Made by a program: the position numbers and the translations under genes
Notes under the pieces: generated by a model
Told to the model about the DNA's origin: nothing
The model's input: only the letters and a program-made list of their open reading frames with translations
The model's database searches: none
From: Pseudomonadota bacterium
GTDB taxonomy: Bacteria > Pseudomonadota > Gammaproteobacteria > Burkholderiales > Rhodocyclaceae
Length of the DNA stretch: 47,080 bases
Reading direction: 5' to 3'
Assembly (NCBI GenBank): GCA_022705135.1
Contig: JAKJFA010000002.1
Location: forward strand, 16,095 to 63,174
In this document: one piece after another, positions 35,391 through 43,397 of the stretch
Layout: every line of letters starts with the position of its first letter
Numbering within the stretch: the first letter of the stretch is position 1

Positions 35391-36428
35391 ATGTCAACGA
35401 CGCAAGTGATTGCTGCAGACGAATCGCTGCCCAAGAAAAAACTCGATTTAATTCCGGTCTTCCTGATCCCGGTCGTGGCGCTGATTGCCCTGCCGCTCTA
35501 CTACGCGATGGGGATGGGGTCGGCCTCGGACTGGCTGACAGCGACGATTGCCGGGATTGGCATGGGATTGATCATTTTCCTGGTGGCTTCCGGCTTCTCT
35601 CTGGTCTTCGGCTTGATGGACGTGCTCAATTTCGGTCATGGCATTTTCGTGACCTTGGGCGCCTATTTCGGCGTGGCCTTCCTGGCGCCTTTCCAGACCT
35701 GGTATGACGATCCGGAAAGCATTGCGCTCAATCTGCTGGCGCTGTTTGCAGCGGCTGGTTTGGGCATGTTGGTGACGGCGGTGGTCGGCCTCATTTTCGA
35801 ACGCATCATCGTGCGCCCGGTCTATGGAAATCACCTGAGTCAGATCCTGGTGACCTCGGGCGGCATGATCGTGGCCGGAGAGTTATGCGTCGTCTTCTGG
35901 GGCCCGGAAACCTTGCCGTTGCTGCCCCCGACCTCACTGACCGGCGCGCTGGTCATCGGAACCTTTGCCATGGAAAAGTTCCGCCTGATGACGCTGATCG
36001 TCGGGATGATCCTGTTCCTGGTCATGGTGTTACTGCTCAATCGCACCAAGCTCGGCTTGCTGATTCGCGCCAGCGTGCAGGACCGCGAGATGGTCGAAGC
36101 GCTCGGCTACAAGGTCAAGTTCCTGTTCATCACCGTCTTTGCCGTTGGCGCGGCGCTGGCCTCCCTGGGCGGCACCTTCTACGGCATGTTCATTAACGGG
36201 GCCAACAACGGAATTGGGCCGGCGATGATGATCAATATCTTCATTGTCATTATCATTGCGGGGATGGGCTCGGTGGGCGGCGCGTTGATTGCGGCGATCC
36301 TGGTGGGTATTGCCAATAATTACGCGGGCTTGCTCTTTCCCAATTTTGCGGCCTTTACCAGCATTGCCGTGATGTGCGCGGTCATTCTGTGGAGACCACA
36401 GGGCCTCTATCCAGTCGCTAAGCGTTAA
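35391..36428 (+). CDS. branched-chain-type ABC transporter permease, LivH type
   Basis: A 345-residue membrane protein with a ~20-residue cytosolic start and about eight helices. LivH-type motifs are present: GFSLVFGLMDVLNFGHGIFV near residue 65, RPVYGNHLSQILVTSGGMIV, RASVQDREMVEALGYKV (the cytosolic coupling loop) and IIIAGMGSVGGALIAAILVG. It is preceded by AGGAGG. Confidence 0.95.
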   Translation: MSTTQVIAADESLPKKKLDLIPVFLIPVVALIALPLYYAMGMGSASDWLTATIAGIGMGLIIFLVASGFSLVFGLMDVLNFGHGIFVTLGAYFGVAFLAPFQTWYDDPESIALNLLALFAAAGLGMLVTAVVGLIFERIIVRPVYGNHLSQILVTSGGMIVAGELCVVFWGPETLPLLPPTSLTGALVIGTFAMEKFRLMTLIVGMILFLVMVLLLNRTKLGLLIRASVQDREMVEALGYKVKFLFITVFAVGAALASLGGTFYGMFINGANNGIGPAMMINIFIVIIIAGMGSVGGALIAAILVGIANNYAGLLFPNFAAFTSIAVMCAVILWRPQGLYPVAKR

Positions 36429-36439
36429 GGAGCTGATTC

Positions 36440-37534
36440 ATGTTGAACAAACTGTTATCGTGGGATCTTCCCCGCAGTAAAGTGCTGGCAGCGATCCTCC
36501 TCGTCATCTTTTTGGGTCTGCTGCTGACCCCGCTGGCGGGCGACAAGGCGATGGGTGCTGGAGCCAAGATCTGCATCTTCATCATCCTGGTGGCGAGTTT
36601 CGACCTGTTGCTGGGATATACCGGCATCCTGTCCTTTGCGCACACCATGTTCTTTGGTATTGGCGCTTATGGTGTTGCAATGATCAGCGTCGAGCCAGGC
36701 GAGCATTGGTGGGCTTTGGGACCGGGTTGGGGCAGCATCTTCTTGGGAATCATCGTGGCGGTGGTGTTGTCGACGCTGATTGCGCTGTTTATCAGCGCGT
36801 TCAGTTTACGGGTACGCACCATGTACTTTGCCATGATTACCCTGTCGGTGTCGGCGGCAGTGCAGACCTTGGCCATGCGCTCGACGGAGATCACCGGCGG
36901 TGAGGACGGCATCAATTTCACCGTGCCCGACCTGCTTTCTCCATTGTATACGTTTGCTGATTCCATTGAACTCTTTGGCCAGAAGGTCGAGTTTACCGGT
37001 GCTTTTATCATGTATTACGTGGTGTTTATTGTCGCCCTGGTGCTCTTCCTGTTCGTTCTGCGCATCGTCAATTCGCCGTTTGGGCGGGTGCTGCAGGCGA
37101 TTCGGGACAATGAGTTCCGGGCGGCGGCGATTGGCTACCGGGTGGTCCTCTACCGTGCCGCTTCTTCGGTTCTGGGCGCCATCATTGCGACTCTGGCCGG
37201 TTGCATGTACGCGTTGTTCCTGCGTTATCAGGGGCCGGAAGCCACCATGGGCTTCGGCATTATGATGGACATCCTGTTCATGGTGGTGATCGGCGGTATG
37301 GCGACCATTTATGGTGCCGTGATCGGGGCGACGCTGATGCTGATCGCGCAGAACTATCTGCAGGATTTGATGAAAATTGTTCAGTCCGACGTGTCGGGGA
37401 TTCCCTTCGTCTCCGGCTTGCTGCATCCGGATCGCTGGCTGCTGTGGATGGGCATCCTCTTCATCATCGTCGTGTACAACTTCCCGTGGGGGATTGTCGG
37501 GAAGTTGCGCATGCGCGCCCTGGGCATCGAGTAA
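36440..37534 (+). CDS. branched-chain-type ABC transporter permease, LivM type
   Basis: A 364-residue membrane protein with about ten helices. LivM-type motifs are FDLLLGYTGILSFAHTMFFG, TGGEDGINF, GRVLQAIRDNEFRAAAIGYR (coupling loop) and VIGGMATIYGAVIGATLM. It is the last gene of the importer operon and ends before a strong terminator. Confidence 0.95.
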   Translation: MLNKLLSWDLPRSKVLAAILLVIFLGLLLTPLAGDKAMGAGAKICIFIILVASFDLLLGYTGILSFAHTMFFGIGAYGVAMISVEPGEHWWALGPGWGSIFLGIIVAVVLSTLIALFISAFSLRVRTMYFAMITLSVSAAVQTLAMRSTEITGGEDGINFTVPDLLSPLYTFADSIELFGQKVEFTGAFIMYYVVFIVALVLFLFVLRIVNSPFGRVLQAIRDNEFRAAAIGYRVVLYRAASSVLGAIIATLAGCMYALFLRYQGPEATMGFGIMMDILFMVVIGGMATIYGAVIGATLMLIAQNYLQDLMKIVQSDVSGIPFVSGLLHPDRWLLWMGILFIIVVYNFPWGIVGKLRMRALGIE

Positions 37535-37547
37535 CCGGGGTTGGAAT

Positions 37548-37579
37548 AAAAAAGCGCCGCTCTGCCGGCGCTTTTTTTT
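37548..37579 (+). terminator. Rho-independent terminator after the ABC operon
   Basis: GCGCCG (37554-37559) pairs with CGGCGC (37566-37571), extended by six A-T pairs, loop CTCTGC, followed by eight T. It is symmetrical enough to work on both strands. Confidence 0.9.
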
Positions 37580-37744
37580 CGATCATGCTTATGGAATTGC
37601 TGCGCAATGGATTCAAAATACTACCTGTTGCGCTTGGTGGTGACGGGGAGTTCCGGATTTGAGTTGACCAACGCCAGTCCGGACGGCTGGAACAAGGCCG
37701 CTTTCGGCGGGCGATTATCTTGAAAGAGCGTTGAAAGGAGAGTA

Positions 37745-38794
37745 ATGATGAGCGAACCGGTAGGCATTGTCGGGTATGGCCTTTATATCCCGGAAACCGT
37801 GATGACGGCTGCGGACATCGCAGCGGCCTCTGGTGGCAAGTGGAGCGCCCAGGCGGTGATCGAAAAACTGGGCGTGGTCAAGAAATCGATTCCCGGCCCC
37901 GACGATGGGACGCAGGAAATGGGGGTGCGCGCCGGTCTGGATGCTTTGAAGCGCACCGGTATGGACCCGATGGACATCGACTTGGTGCTCTGCGTCGGCG
38001 AGGAGTGGAAAGAGTATCCTTTGACCACTTCCGCCATCTACATCCAGGAAAAGATCGGCGCCAAGCGCGCCTGGTCCATCGATCTGCAGCAGCGCTGCAA
38101 TACGACGGTTGCGGCCATCAAGATCGCCAAAGACATGATGCTGTCCGACCCCGAAATCAAGACGGTGATGATCGTTGGCGGGTATCGTAACTGCGATTTC
38201 CTCGACTATATGGATCCGGGTGTTTCCTTCATGTTCAATCTGGGGGCGGGCGGCGGCGCGCTGATCCTGCAGCGCGGTTACAACCGGAATGTCGTGCTCG
38301 GCGCGCACATTATGACGGACGGCTCTCTCTCGCGCGACGCCGGCGTTAAGTACGGTGGCACCTTGTACCCGATCGAAAAACTGCCGGAAGCCGAACTGGC
38401 GGACGTGCGGGCACGCGGCAATCTGTCGCTGAAGGTGTTTGATGGCGAGCACATGAAGAACCGTTTGAACGAGGTCTCGGTGCCGAACTGGTATTTGTGC
38501 ATCGACAAGGCTCTGGAGAAGTCCGGCAAGACGCGCAAGGATCTCGGATTTTTCAACATCCAGCACTTCAAGCCCTCGATGTTCGACGTGATGCTGGCCG
38601 ATCTCGGCATGACCCGCGAACAATCGGTTTACCTCGATCAATATGGCCACGTCGGCCAGATCGACCAGATGATTACCATCCACGAAGGCATCCAGCAAGG
38701 CAAGCTGAAAGACGGCACGTTGATGGTCATCACGGCCGCCGGCATTGGCTATGTTTGGGGGGCCGTTATCGTCGCCTGGGGCGAACAGAAGTAA
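37745..38794 (+). CDS. KAS-III-like thiolase-fold enzyme (3-oxoacyl-ACP synthase III family)
   Basis: A 349-residue protein with AAAGGAG before ATGATG. The thiolase fold is seen from VGIVGYGLYIPETVMTA through a C-terminal TAAGIGYVWGAVIVAWG. Active-site positions are Cys118 (LQQRCNTTVAAI), His274 (FFNIQHFKPSM) and His302 (QYGHVGQID); in classic FabH the last residue is Asn, so the triad is Cys-His-His. The substrate loop does not match FabH or HMG-CoA synthase closely. It sits 210 bases after the importer operon, beyond a terminator, so it has its own promoter and may act on the imported compound once activated to a CoA ester. The reaction is not known. Confidence 0.8.
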   Translation: MMSEPVGIVGYGLYIPETVMTAADIAAASGGKWSAQAVIEKLGVVKKSIPGPDDGTQEMGVRAGLDALKRTGMDPMDIDLVLCVGEEWKEYPLTTSAIYIQEKIGAKRAWSIDLQQRCNTTVAAIKIAKDMMLSDPEIKTVMIVGGYRNCDFLDYMDPGVSFMFNLGAGGGALILQRGYNRNVVLGAHIMTDGSLSRDAGVKYGGTLYPIEKLPEAELADVRARGNLSLKVFDGEHMKNRLNEVSVPNWYLCIDKALEKSGKTRKDLGFFNIQHFKPSMFDVMLADLGMTREQSVYLDQYGHVGQIDQMITIHEGIQQGKLKDGTLMVITAAGIGYVWGAVIVAWGEQK

Positions 38795-38838
38795 ACAGCA
38801 AGGTTGGTTTGTGCCCTGGCTTGGCCCGCGCGCTTGGG

Positions 38839-39879
38839 TCAGCCGGGGCCGAAGACCTCGTTGAGCTGCTGGCTGACGCGGACGAAGGTGGTGCGCTTGG
38901 ACAGTTCCTTGAGCTTGCGGGCGCCGACGTAGGTGCAGGCCGAGCGGACTCCGCCCAGGATATCCTGCAAGGTATTTTCCACGGGGCCACGGAAATCCAG
39001 GAGCACCTCCTTGCCTTCCGAAGCCCGGTAAGGCGCGACGCCGCCGGCGTATTTATCCATCGCCTGACGCGAGCTCATGCCGTAGAAGCGGACCTTCTGG
39101 ACGCCCTCCTGCTCGATGAGTTCGCCGCAGCATTCGGCATGTCCGGCCAGCATGCCGCCCAGCATGATGAAATCGGCGCCGCCGCCAAAGGCCTTGGCCA
39201 GATCGCCGGGTGAGGCGCAGCCGCCGTCGGCGCAAATCAGCCCGCCCAGGCCATGCGCCGCATCGGCGCATTCGATGATGGCGGAAAGCTGCGGATAACC
39301 AACCCCGGACATTTTACGTGTCGTGCAGACCGATCCGGGGCCGATGCCGACCTTGACGATATCGACGCCATCCAGAATGAGCTCCTCGGTCATCTCGCCG
39401 GTGACGACATTGCCCGCCATGATGGTAAGGGACGGTTCGGCGTTGCGCAGCCGATGAATGGCGTCGATGAACGCCTTGGTGTAGCCGTTAGCCACATCGA
39501 CGCAGACATGCTGGATGGCATCTCCGGTTTGCGCACGTACGCGCCGGAATTTCTCGTAATCCGCGCCGGTGATGCCCATCGAGTAGAAGACTGGAACTAC
39601 AGCGGCGTAAGCACCGAAAAAACGAACCAGGTCGCCTTCGGCGTAATGTTTGTGCAGTGCGACGGAAAGCCGGTGTTTGGCGAGCGCCTGCGCCATCTCG
39701 AACGTGCCGACGGTGTCCATGTTGGCGGCGATGATGGGGATGCCGTGATAAGTCTGCTTGGAGTGCAGGAAAACAAACTCGCGCGAAATATCGACTTCCG
39801 AGCGTGAAGTCAGCGTCGAACGCTTGGGGCGAATGAGGACATCCTTGAAATCGAGCTTCAGGTCTTCTTCGATACGCAT
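38839..39879 (-). CDS. guaC: GMP reductase
   Basis: A 346-residue TIM-barrel enzyme of the IMPDH/GMPR family. Catalytic Cys185 is in [15 protein letters not shown], as in E. coli Gua[13 protein letters not shown] and [11 protein letters not shown] at the N-terminus, no CBS domains, and [19 protein letters not shown] near 230 fit GuaC rather than GuaB. It reduces GMP to IMP with NADPH. It lies 36 bases after the PqiC-like gene and may end that operon. Confidence 0.96.
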   Translation of the reverse strand: MRIEEDLKLDFKDVLIRPKRSTLTSRSEVDISREFVFLHSKQTYHGIPIIAANMDTVGTFEMAQALAKHRLSVALHKHYAEGDLVRFFGAYAAVVPVFYSMGITGADYEKFRRVRAQTGDAIQHVCVDVANGYTKAFIDAIHRLRNAEPSLTIMAGNVVTGEMTEELILDGVDIVKVGIGPGSVCTTRKMSGVGYPQLSAIIECADAAHGLGGLICADGGCASPGDLAKAFGGGADFIMLGGMLAGHAECCGELIEQEGVQKVRFYGMSSRQAMDKYAGGVAPYRASEGKEVLLDFRGPVENTLQDILGGVRSACTYVGARKLKELSKRTTFVRVSQQLNEVFGPG

Positions 39880-39914
39880 TCGAGATTTCTCCTCTAGTCA
39901 GGCGTGCAGTCGGA

Positions 39915-40505
39915 TTAGTCGATCCGGGCGCGACGCATATCGCCAACGAAATCGGCCACGATCCTCTGCAGGGCGTGTTCAGTTGCCAGGACATAGGCCG
40001 GAATGCTGTTTTCCGTCATAGGTTCTTCGCTGCTGTAGGTCTGTTGCCAGAGGCGCTTGCCGTTTTTGTCGAGGCGCAATTCCAGCGTGACTTGCGCCTT
40101 GTTCTGAGGGACGATGCGCTCAAGGTTGACGATGCGACCGGACACGACATAGGACGCCTCATTTCTGTGTTCTGCGCCATGCACCTTGGTGGCGAGCCCG
40201 GCCTGCCTGAACTGGTCGGCCAGGAAGCCCTGCAGCAGACGGTTGGGCGCATACAGCCAGTGGTGGTAGTGGTACTGCTGCACGGTGCGTGCGCCGTCGG
40301 AAAACAGCAGGGCGCGTTCGCTGTAGAGTCCCTCGGCGCGCAGCGGCAGGACGACGACTTCGGCCTTCAACACAGGGGTGGCCGACGCGGTTGCCGACGA
40401 AGCGTGCACGCGGTAGTAGCGGTTTTCAGGTACCGGCGGGGCGCTCTGGCAGGCGGAGAACAGGAAGGCAGAAAGGGCAATCAGGGGGGCAGCTAGGCAT
40501 TTCAT
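39915..40505 (-). CDS. PqiC-like ABC transport auxiliary lipoprotein
   Basis: A 196-residue lipoprotein with lipobox FSAC (Cys19). It belongs to the PqiC/DUF330-type auxiliary component family: YRVHASSATASATPVLKAEV, YSERALLFSDGARTVQQYHY and RRARID at the end. Such proteins sit at the outer membrane and work with MCE-type transporters. Its ATG overlaps the MlaD-like stop by 4 bases. Confidence 0.85.
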   Translation of the reverse strand: MKCLAAPLIALSAFLFSACQSAPPVPENRYYRVHASSATASATPVLKAEVVVLPLRAEGLYSERALLFSDGARTVQQYHYHHWLYAPNRLLQGFLADQFRQAGLATKVHGAEHRNEASYVVSGRIVNLERIVPQNKAQVTLELRLDKNGKRLWQQTYSSEEPMTENSIPAYVLATEHALQRIVADFVGDMRRARID

Positions 40506-41386
40506 CGGTTTTCCTCGGCGGTGGCGGCGTCAGCGGGTGGCTTGCTCTGGAGGAGCAGCGACGGATTGAGGCGCAATTCCCGGGTCAGCTCGCGCGTGTT
40601 CAGGCTGGTGCCTTCGAGATGGTGCAGGATCGTGCCAACGCGTTGCAAGGCCTGGTGCAACTCGGTTGCGCTGGCTTCGAGTTCCGGCCGGCTGGTTTTG
40701 ATGGTGGCGTGCGTCTCCTCCAACATCTGGTCGAGGCGTTTGCGCGTTTCATGCAGATCGGTGCTCAAACGCAAAAAATGGGTTGAGGAAGCATTGGCGT
40801 TTTTGAGCAGGGACGCCAGATGCGCCTGGTTTTCGCCGCTGAGCGTCGCTTCGAGCAGGGTTGCGGATTGATTGAGCTTGCGCAGCAGCGCCTGAATTTC
40901 GGGCAGCGATTCTTCCACCTTGTCGCCGATGCGCGCGACGCGTTGATTGAGATTCTCACTCAGGGCGGTCATGGATTGAAACAGGTTGGCGACGTCGAGC
41001 CCGGAGATTTCGCTGCCTGGTGGCAAAACGGTTTCTTTTTTGCCTTCGCGGATATCGACCAGCATGCCCGAAAGCAGACCGGAAGCGCTGATCATGGCCT
41101 GGCTGTCGGACGGGATTTTCCAGCCGTGCTTGACTGCCAGAACCAGGCGGTAATAGTTCTGGCCGTCCTTTTGCGCCGGTTCGATCTTCTCGACATGGCC
41201 CAGCTCGAATCCCTGATAGGTCACCGGTGCCCCGCGTTTGATGCCGGAGACGTTTTTGAGATAAGTGAAATAGACGTCGTTCTTCTGGCTGTCGCCGCTG
41301 ATTTTGAGCAGAGCGAAGATGAGCAGGGCGAGCATCAGCAGAACGAAGAGCCCTACGGCAAAATAATTGATGTGGTCGCGTTTCAT
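40502..41386 (-). CDS. MlaD family MCE-domain protein
   Basis: A 294-residue protein with an N-terminal membrane anchor (YFAVGLFVLLMLALLIFALL) and an MCE domain (about 40-120; GIKRGAPVTYQGFELGHVEK). A long helical tail follows (AHLASLLKNANASSTHF, LHQALQRVGTILHHLEG), longer than in E. coli MlaD (183 residues) and nearer to PqiB/YebT tails or plant TGD2. It forms the periplasmic part of a lipid transporter. Confidence 0.9.
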   Translation of the reverse strand: MKRDHINYFAVGLFVLLMLALLIFALLKISGDSQKNDVYFTYLKNVSGIKRGAPVTYQGFELGHVEKIEPAQKDGQNYYRLVLAVKHGWKIPSDSQAMISASGLLSGMLVDIREGKKETVLPPGSEISGLDVANLFQSMTALSENLNQRVARIGDKVEESLPEIQALLRKLNQSATLLEATLSGENQAHLASLLKNANASSTHFLRLSTDLHETRKRLDQMLEETHATIKTSRPELEASATELHQALQRVGTILHHLEGTSLNTRELTRELRLNPSLLLQSKPPADAATAEENR

Positions 41387-41396
41387 AAGTTCTCCT

Positions 41397-42197
41397 CTAG
41401 CCGGTGAGTCGGGCCAGATATTCCTCGGGGTCGATCTGCTCCTGGCGCGGGCGTCGATGCAGCAGGTTTTGGATGCGTTCGTGGTCGGCTTGGCGCACGG
41501 CTTCGGTCGTGTCGCTCATCAACACATGGCCCTGGTCAAGCACAGTGATGCGGTCGGCGATCTTGAAGGCGCTCTCGAGTTCGTGCGTGACGACGACAAT
41601 GCTCATTTTCATGGCGTCGCGCAGCCGTAAGATCAATTCATCGAGCTCGGCCGAAACGACGGGGTCGAGACCGGCCGAAGGTTCGTCGAAGAACAGAAGC
41701 TTGGGGTCCATGATGATGGCGCGGGCCAGCGCCGCCCGTTTAATCATACCTCCGGACAGTTCACTCGGCATCAGGTTCTCGAATCCGGCCAGATTGACCA
41801 CTTCCAGTTTCATGCGCGCCATGATGCGGATGGTGTGCGGATCGAGTTGGGTATGTTCGAGCAGGGGCAATTCGACGTTCTCGCCGACGCTCATCGAGTT
41901 GAACAGTGCACCCCCCTGGAAGGAAACGCCGATATTTTTGCGCAGTTCCAGCATTTGCCGTGACGAGAGTTGCGTGATGTCCTGTCCGAGTAGGCGGATG
42001 CTACCCGAAGCGGGCCGGTTGAGTCCAAGCATGTGGCGCAACAGAGTGCTTTTGCCGGAGCCGCTGCCGCCCATGATGACCATGATTTCACCGGATTCGA
42101 CCTCGAAATTGATGTGGTGCAGGATCTCGCGGTCGCCATAGCGGACCACCAGGTTTTCGACCTCGATGACGGGCTTTCCGGGAGCGTACTCTGCCAT
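41397..42197 (-). CDS. MlaF-like ABC transporter ATP-binding protein
   Basis: A 266-residue ATPase. Walker A is GGSGSGKSTLLRHML, the signature is ELSGGMIKRAALARAI (the GGM form typical of the MCE-linked Mkl/MlaF ATPases), Walker B LLFFDEPSAGLDPV and H-loop VVTHELESAF. It powers lipid movement between the membranes. It follows mlaE after 83 bases that hold a palindromic repeat. Confidence 0.94.
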   Translation of the reverse strand: MAEYAPGKPVIEVENLVVRYGDREILHHINFEVESGEIMVIMGGSGSGKSTLLRHMLGLNRPASGSIRLLGQDITQLSSRQMLELRKNIGVSFQGGALFNSMSVGENVELPLLEHTQLDPHTIRIMARMKLEVVNLAGFENLMPSELSGGMIKRAALARAIIMDPKLLFFDEPSAGLDPVVSAELDELILRLRDAMKMSIVVVTHELESAFKIADRITVLDQGHVLMSDTTEAVRQADHERIQNLLHRRPRQEQIDPEEYLARLTG

Positions 42198-42273
42198 GTC
42201 AGTTCCGCACGGCAGTTCCGAAGGAACTGACCTCCCCCTCGGGGGGAAACGAGCGCAGCGAGTAAGGGGGTTG
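42198..42273. repeat. REP-like palindromic element between mlaE and mlaF
   Basis: CAGTTCC-GAA-GGAACTG (42213-42229) is followed by a C5/G6 stem (42234-42246) and an ACTCGCTGCGCTCGT-type core with a further G5 (42266-42270), read on the minus strand. Such Cn-TACTCGCTGCGCTCGTTT-type blocks recur in genomes of this group. It occupies most of the mlaE-mlaF gap. It could tune relative expression of the two genes. Confidence 0.6.
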
Positions 42274-42280
42274 TTTCATC

Positions 42281-43102
42281 TCAGCGATTCAGGAAGTAGG
42301 TGAAGACGGCGTCGATAATGATGATATAGACAATCGACAGGACGACCGAGCGGGTGGTGGCGCGGCCGACGCCCTCAGCGCCGGCAGTGACTTTGAAGCC
42401 GTTGCAGGCGCCGACCAAAGCGATATTGACCGCGAACACCAGGCTTTTCGACAAACCCTCCAGGACATCGCTGACCTCAAGGATGGCGGCGGCGCGTTCG
42501 AAAAAAATGACCACCGGCAAATTGAGGCTGAGGGCGCAATAGAGAGCGCCCCCTAGCAGGGCGGTGAAATTGGCAAGCACGGTCAGCGCGGGCAAGGTCA
42601 GCAGCAGGGCGGCAAGCAGCGGTGAAACCAGATAGCGCACCGGGTTGATGCCCAGGACGCGCAAGGCATCGATTTCCTGCGAAACCTGCATGGTGCCGAT
42701 CCGTGCCGCGACGGCCGAAGCGGTACGGCCGGCGACGAAAATGCCGGCGATGAGTGGGGCAAATTCACGGGTGACGGAGAGGGTGATTCCGAGCACGACC
42801 TGGGATTCGGCGCCAAACAGTTTGAGGGTGGCGATGCCCTGAATGGCGAGCATGGCGCCTGTGGCGAAACAGGCGATGGTGACGATGGGAATGGCACGGA
42901 CGCCAACCGCCATGCACTCGGCAAAAATGGCCCGCAGCCGTACCGGCTGCTTGAGGAAAGCACCGAACAGCAGCCAGTAGACGCCTTCGACGAAGAGGGC
43001 GAAGAGATAGCCGGCCTCGTCGACGACGGCGACGCAGCGCCGGCCGACTACCGTGATGAATCCGGTGATTCGGTCAGCCAAGCGCTGCCTCCAGCGAGGC
43101 AT
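42281..43102 (-). CDS. MlaE-like ABC transporter permease
   Basis: About 273 residues from the ATG at 43102 (MPRWRQRLADRI); an ATG at 43117 adds five. It has five to six helices with the MlaE signature: GVRAIPIVTIACFATGAML, REFAPLIAGIFVAGRTASAV, AARIGTMQVSQEIDALRVLG and a C-terminal VGRATTRSVVLSIVYIIIID. Its start overlaps the STAS gene stop by about 29 bases, so the two genes are tightly coupled. Confidence 0.92.
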   Translation of the reverse strand: MPRWRQRLADRITGFITVVGRRCVAVVDEAGYLFALFVEGVYWLLFGAFLKQPVRLRAIFAECMAVGVRAIPIVTIACFATGAMLAIQGIATLKLFGAESQVVLGITLSVTREFAPLIAGIFVAGRTASAVAARIGTMQVSQEIDALRVLGINPVRYLVSPLLAALLLTLPALTVLANFTALLGGALYCALSLNLPVVIFFERAAAILEVSDVLEGLSKSLVFAVNIALVGACNGFKVTAGAEGVGRATTRSVVLSIVYIIIIDAVFTYFLNR

Positions 43103-43397
43103 GGATGAGAAAGACACGGTCGAGGCGGGCGAGTTTCAAGACGTTCATCACTGGAGTGCTGACGCCTGCCAGGCAGAAATCGACCTGGCGTTTTTTGGCA
43201 AGCTGCAGCCCCTCGATCAAGCTGGCGACGCCGGAACTGTCGATATAGGTGACGCCGGACAACTCCACCAGAACGGGGCGGGCATGCTCAAGGCTTGCGA
43301 GAATGATCTTGCGCGCCTGCGGCGAATGCCGCATATCGACTTCGCCCTTGAGTGCTACGACGGTGAATCGGCCTTCGTTTCTGACTTCATGTTGCAT
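43074..43397 (-). CDS. STAS-domain anti-sigma factor antagonist or MlaB-like protein
   Basis: A 107-residue single STAS domain. The key turn VTYIDSSGVASL has two serines (Ser54/Ser55), the phosphorylation site of SpoIIAA-like proteins. In E. coli MlaB, the STAS partner of MlaF, the turn is DTAG-like; here the phosphorylatable DSSG is kept. It sits between a SpoIIE-type phosphatase gene (overlap 11 bases) and mlaE (overlap ~29 bases), so it may link partner switching to lipid transport. Confidence 0.88.
   Translation of the reverse strand: MQHEVRNEGRFTVVALKGEVDMRHSPQARKIILASLEHARPVLVELSGVTYIDSSGVASLIEGLQLAKKRQVDFCLAGVSTPVMNVLKLARLDRVFLIHASLEAALG

Noticed and set aside
37585..37662. short frame starting MLMELLRNGFK between the ABC operon and the KAS-III-like gene
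   Set aside because: No ribosome binding site, 25 codons only, and it starts directly behind a strong terminator.
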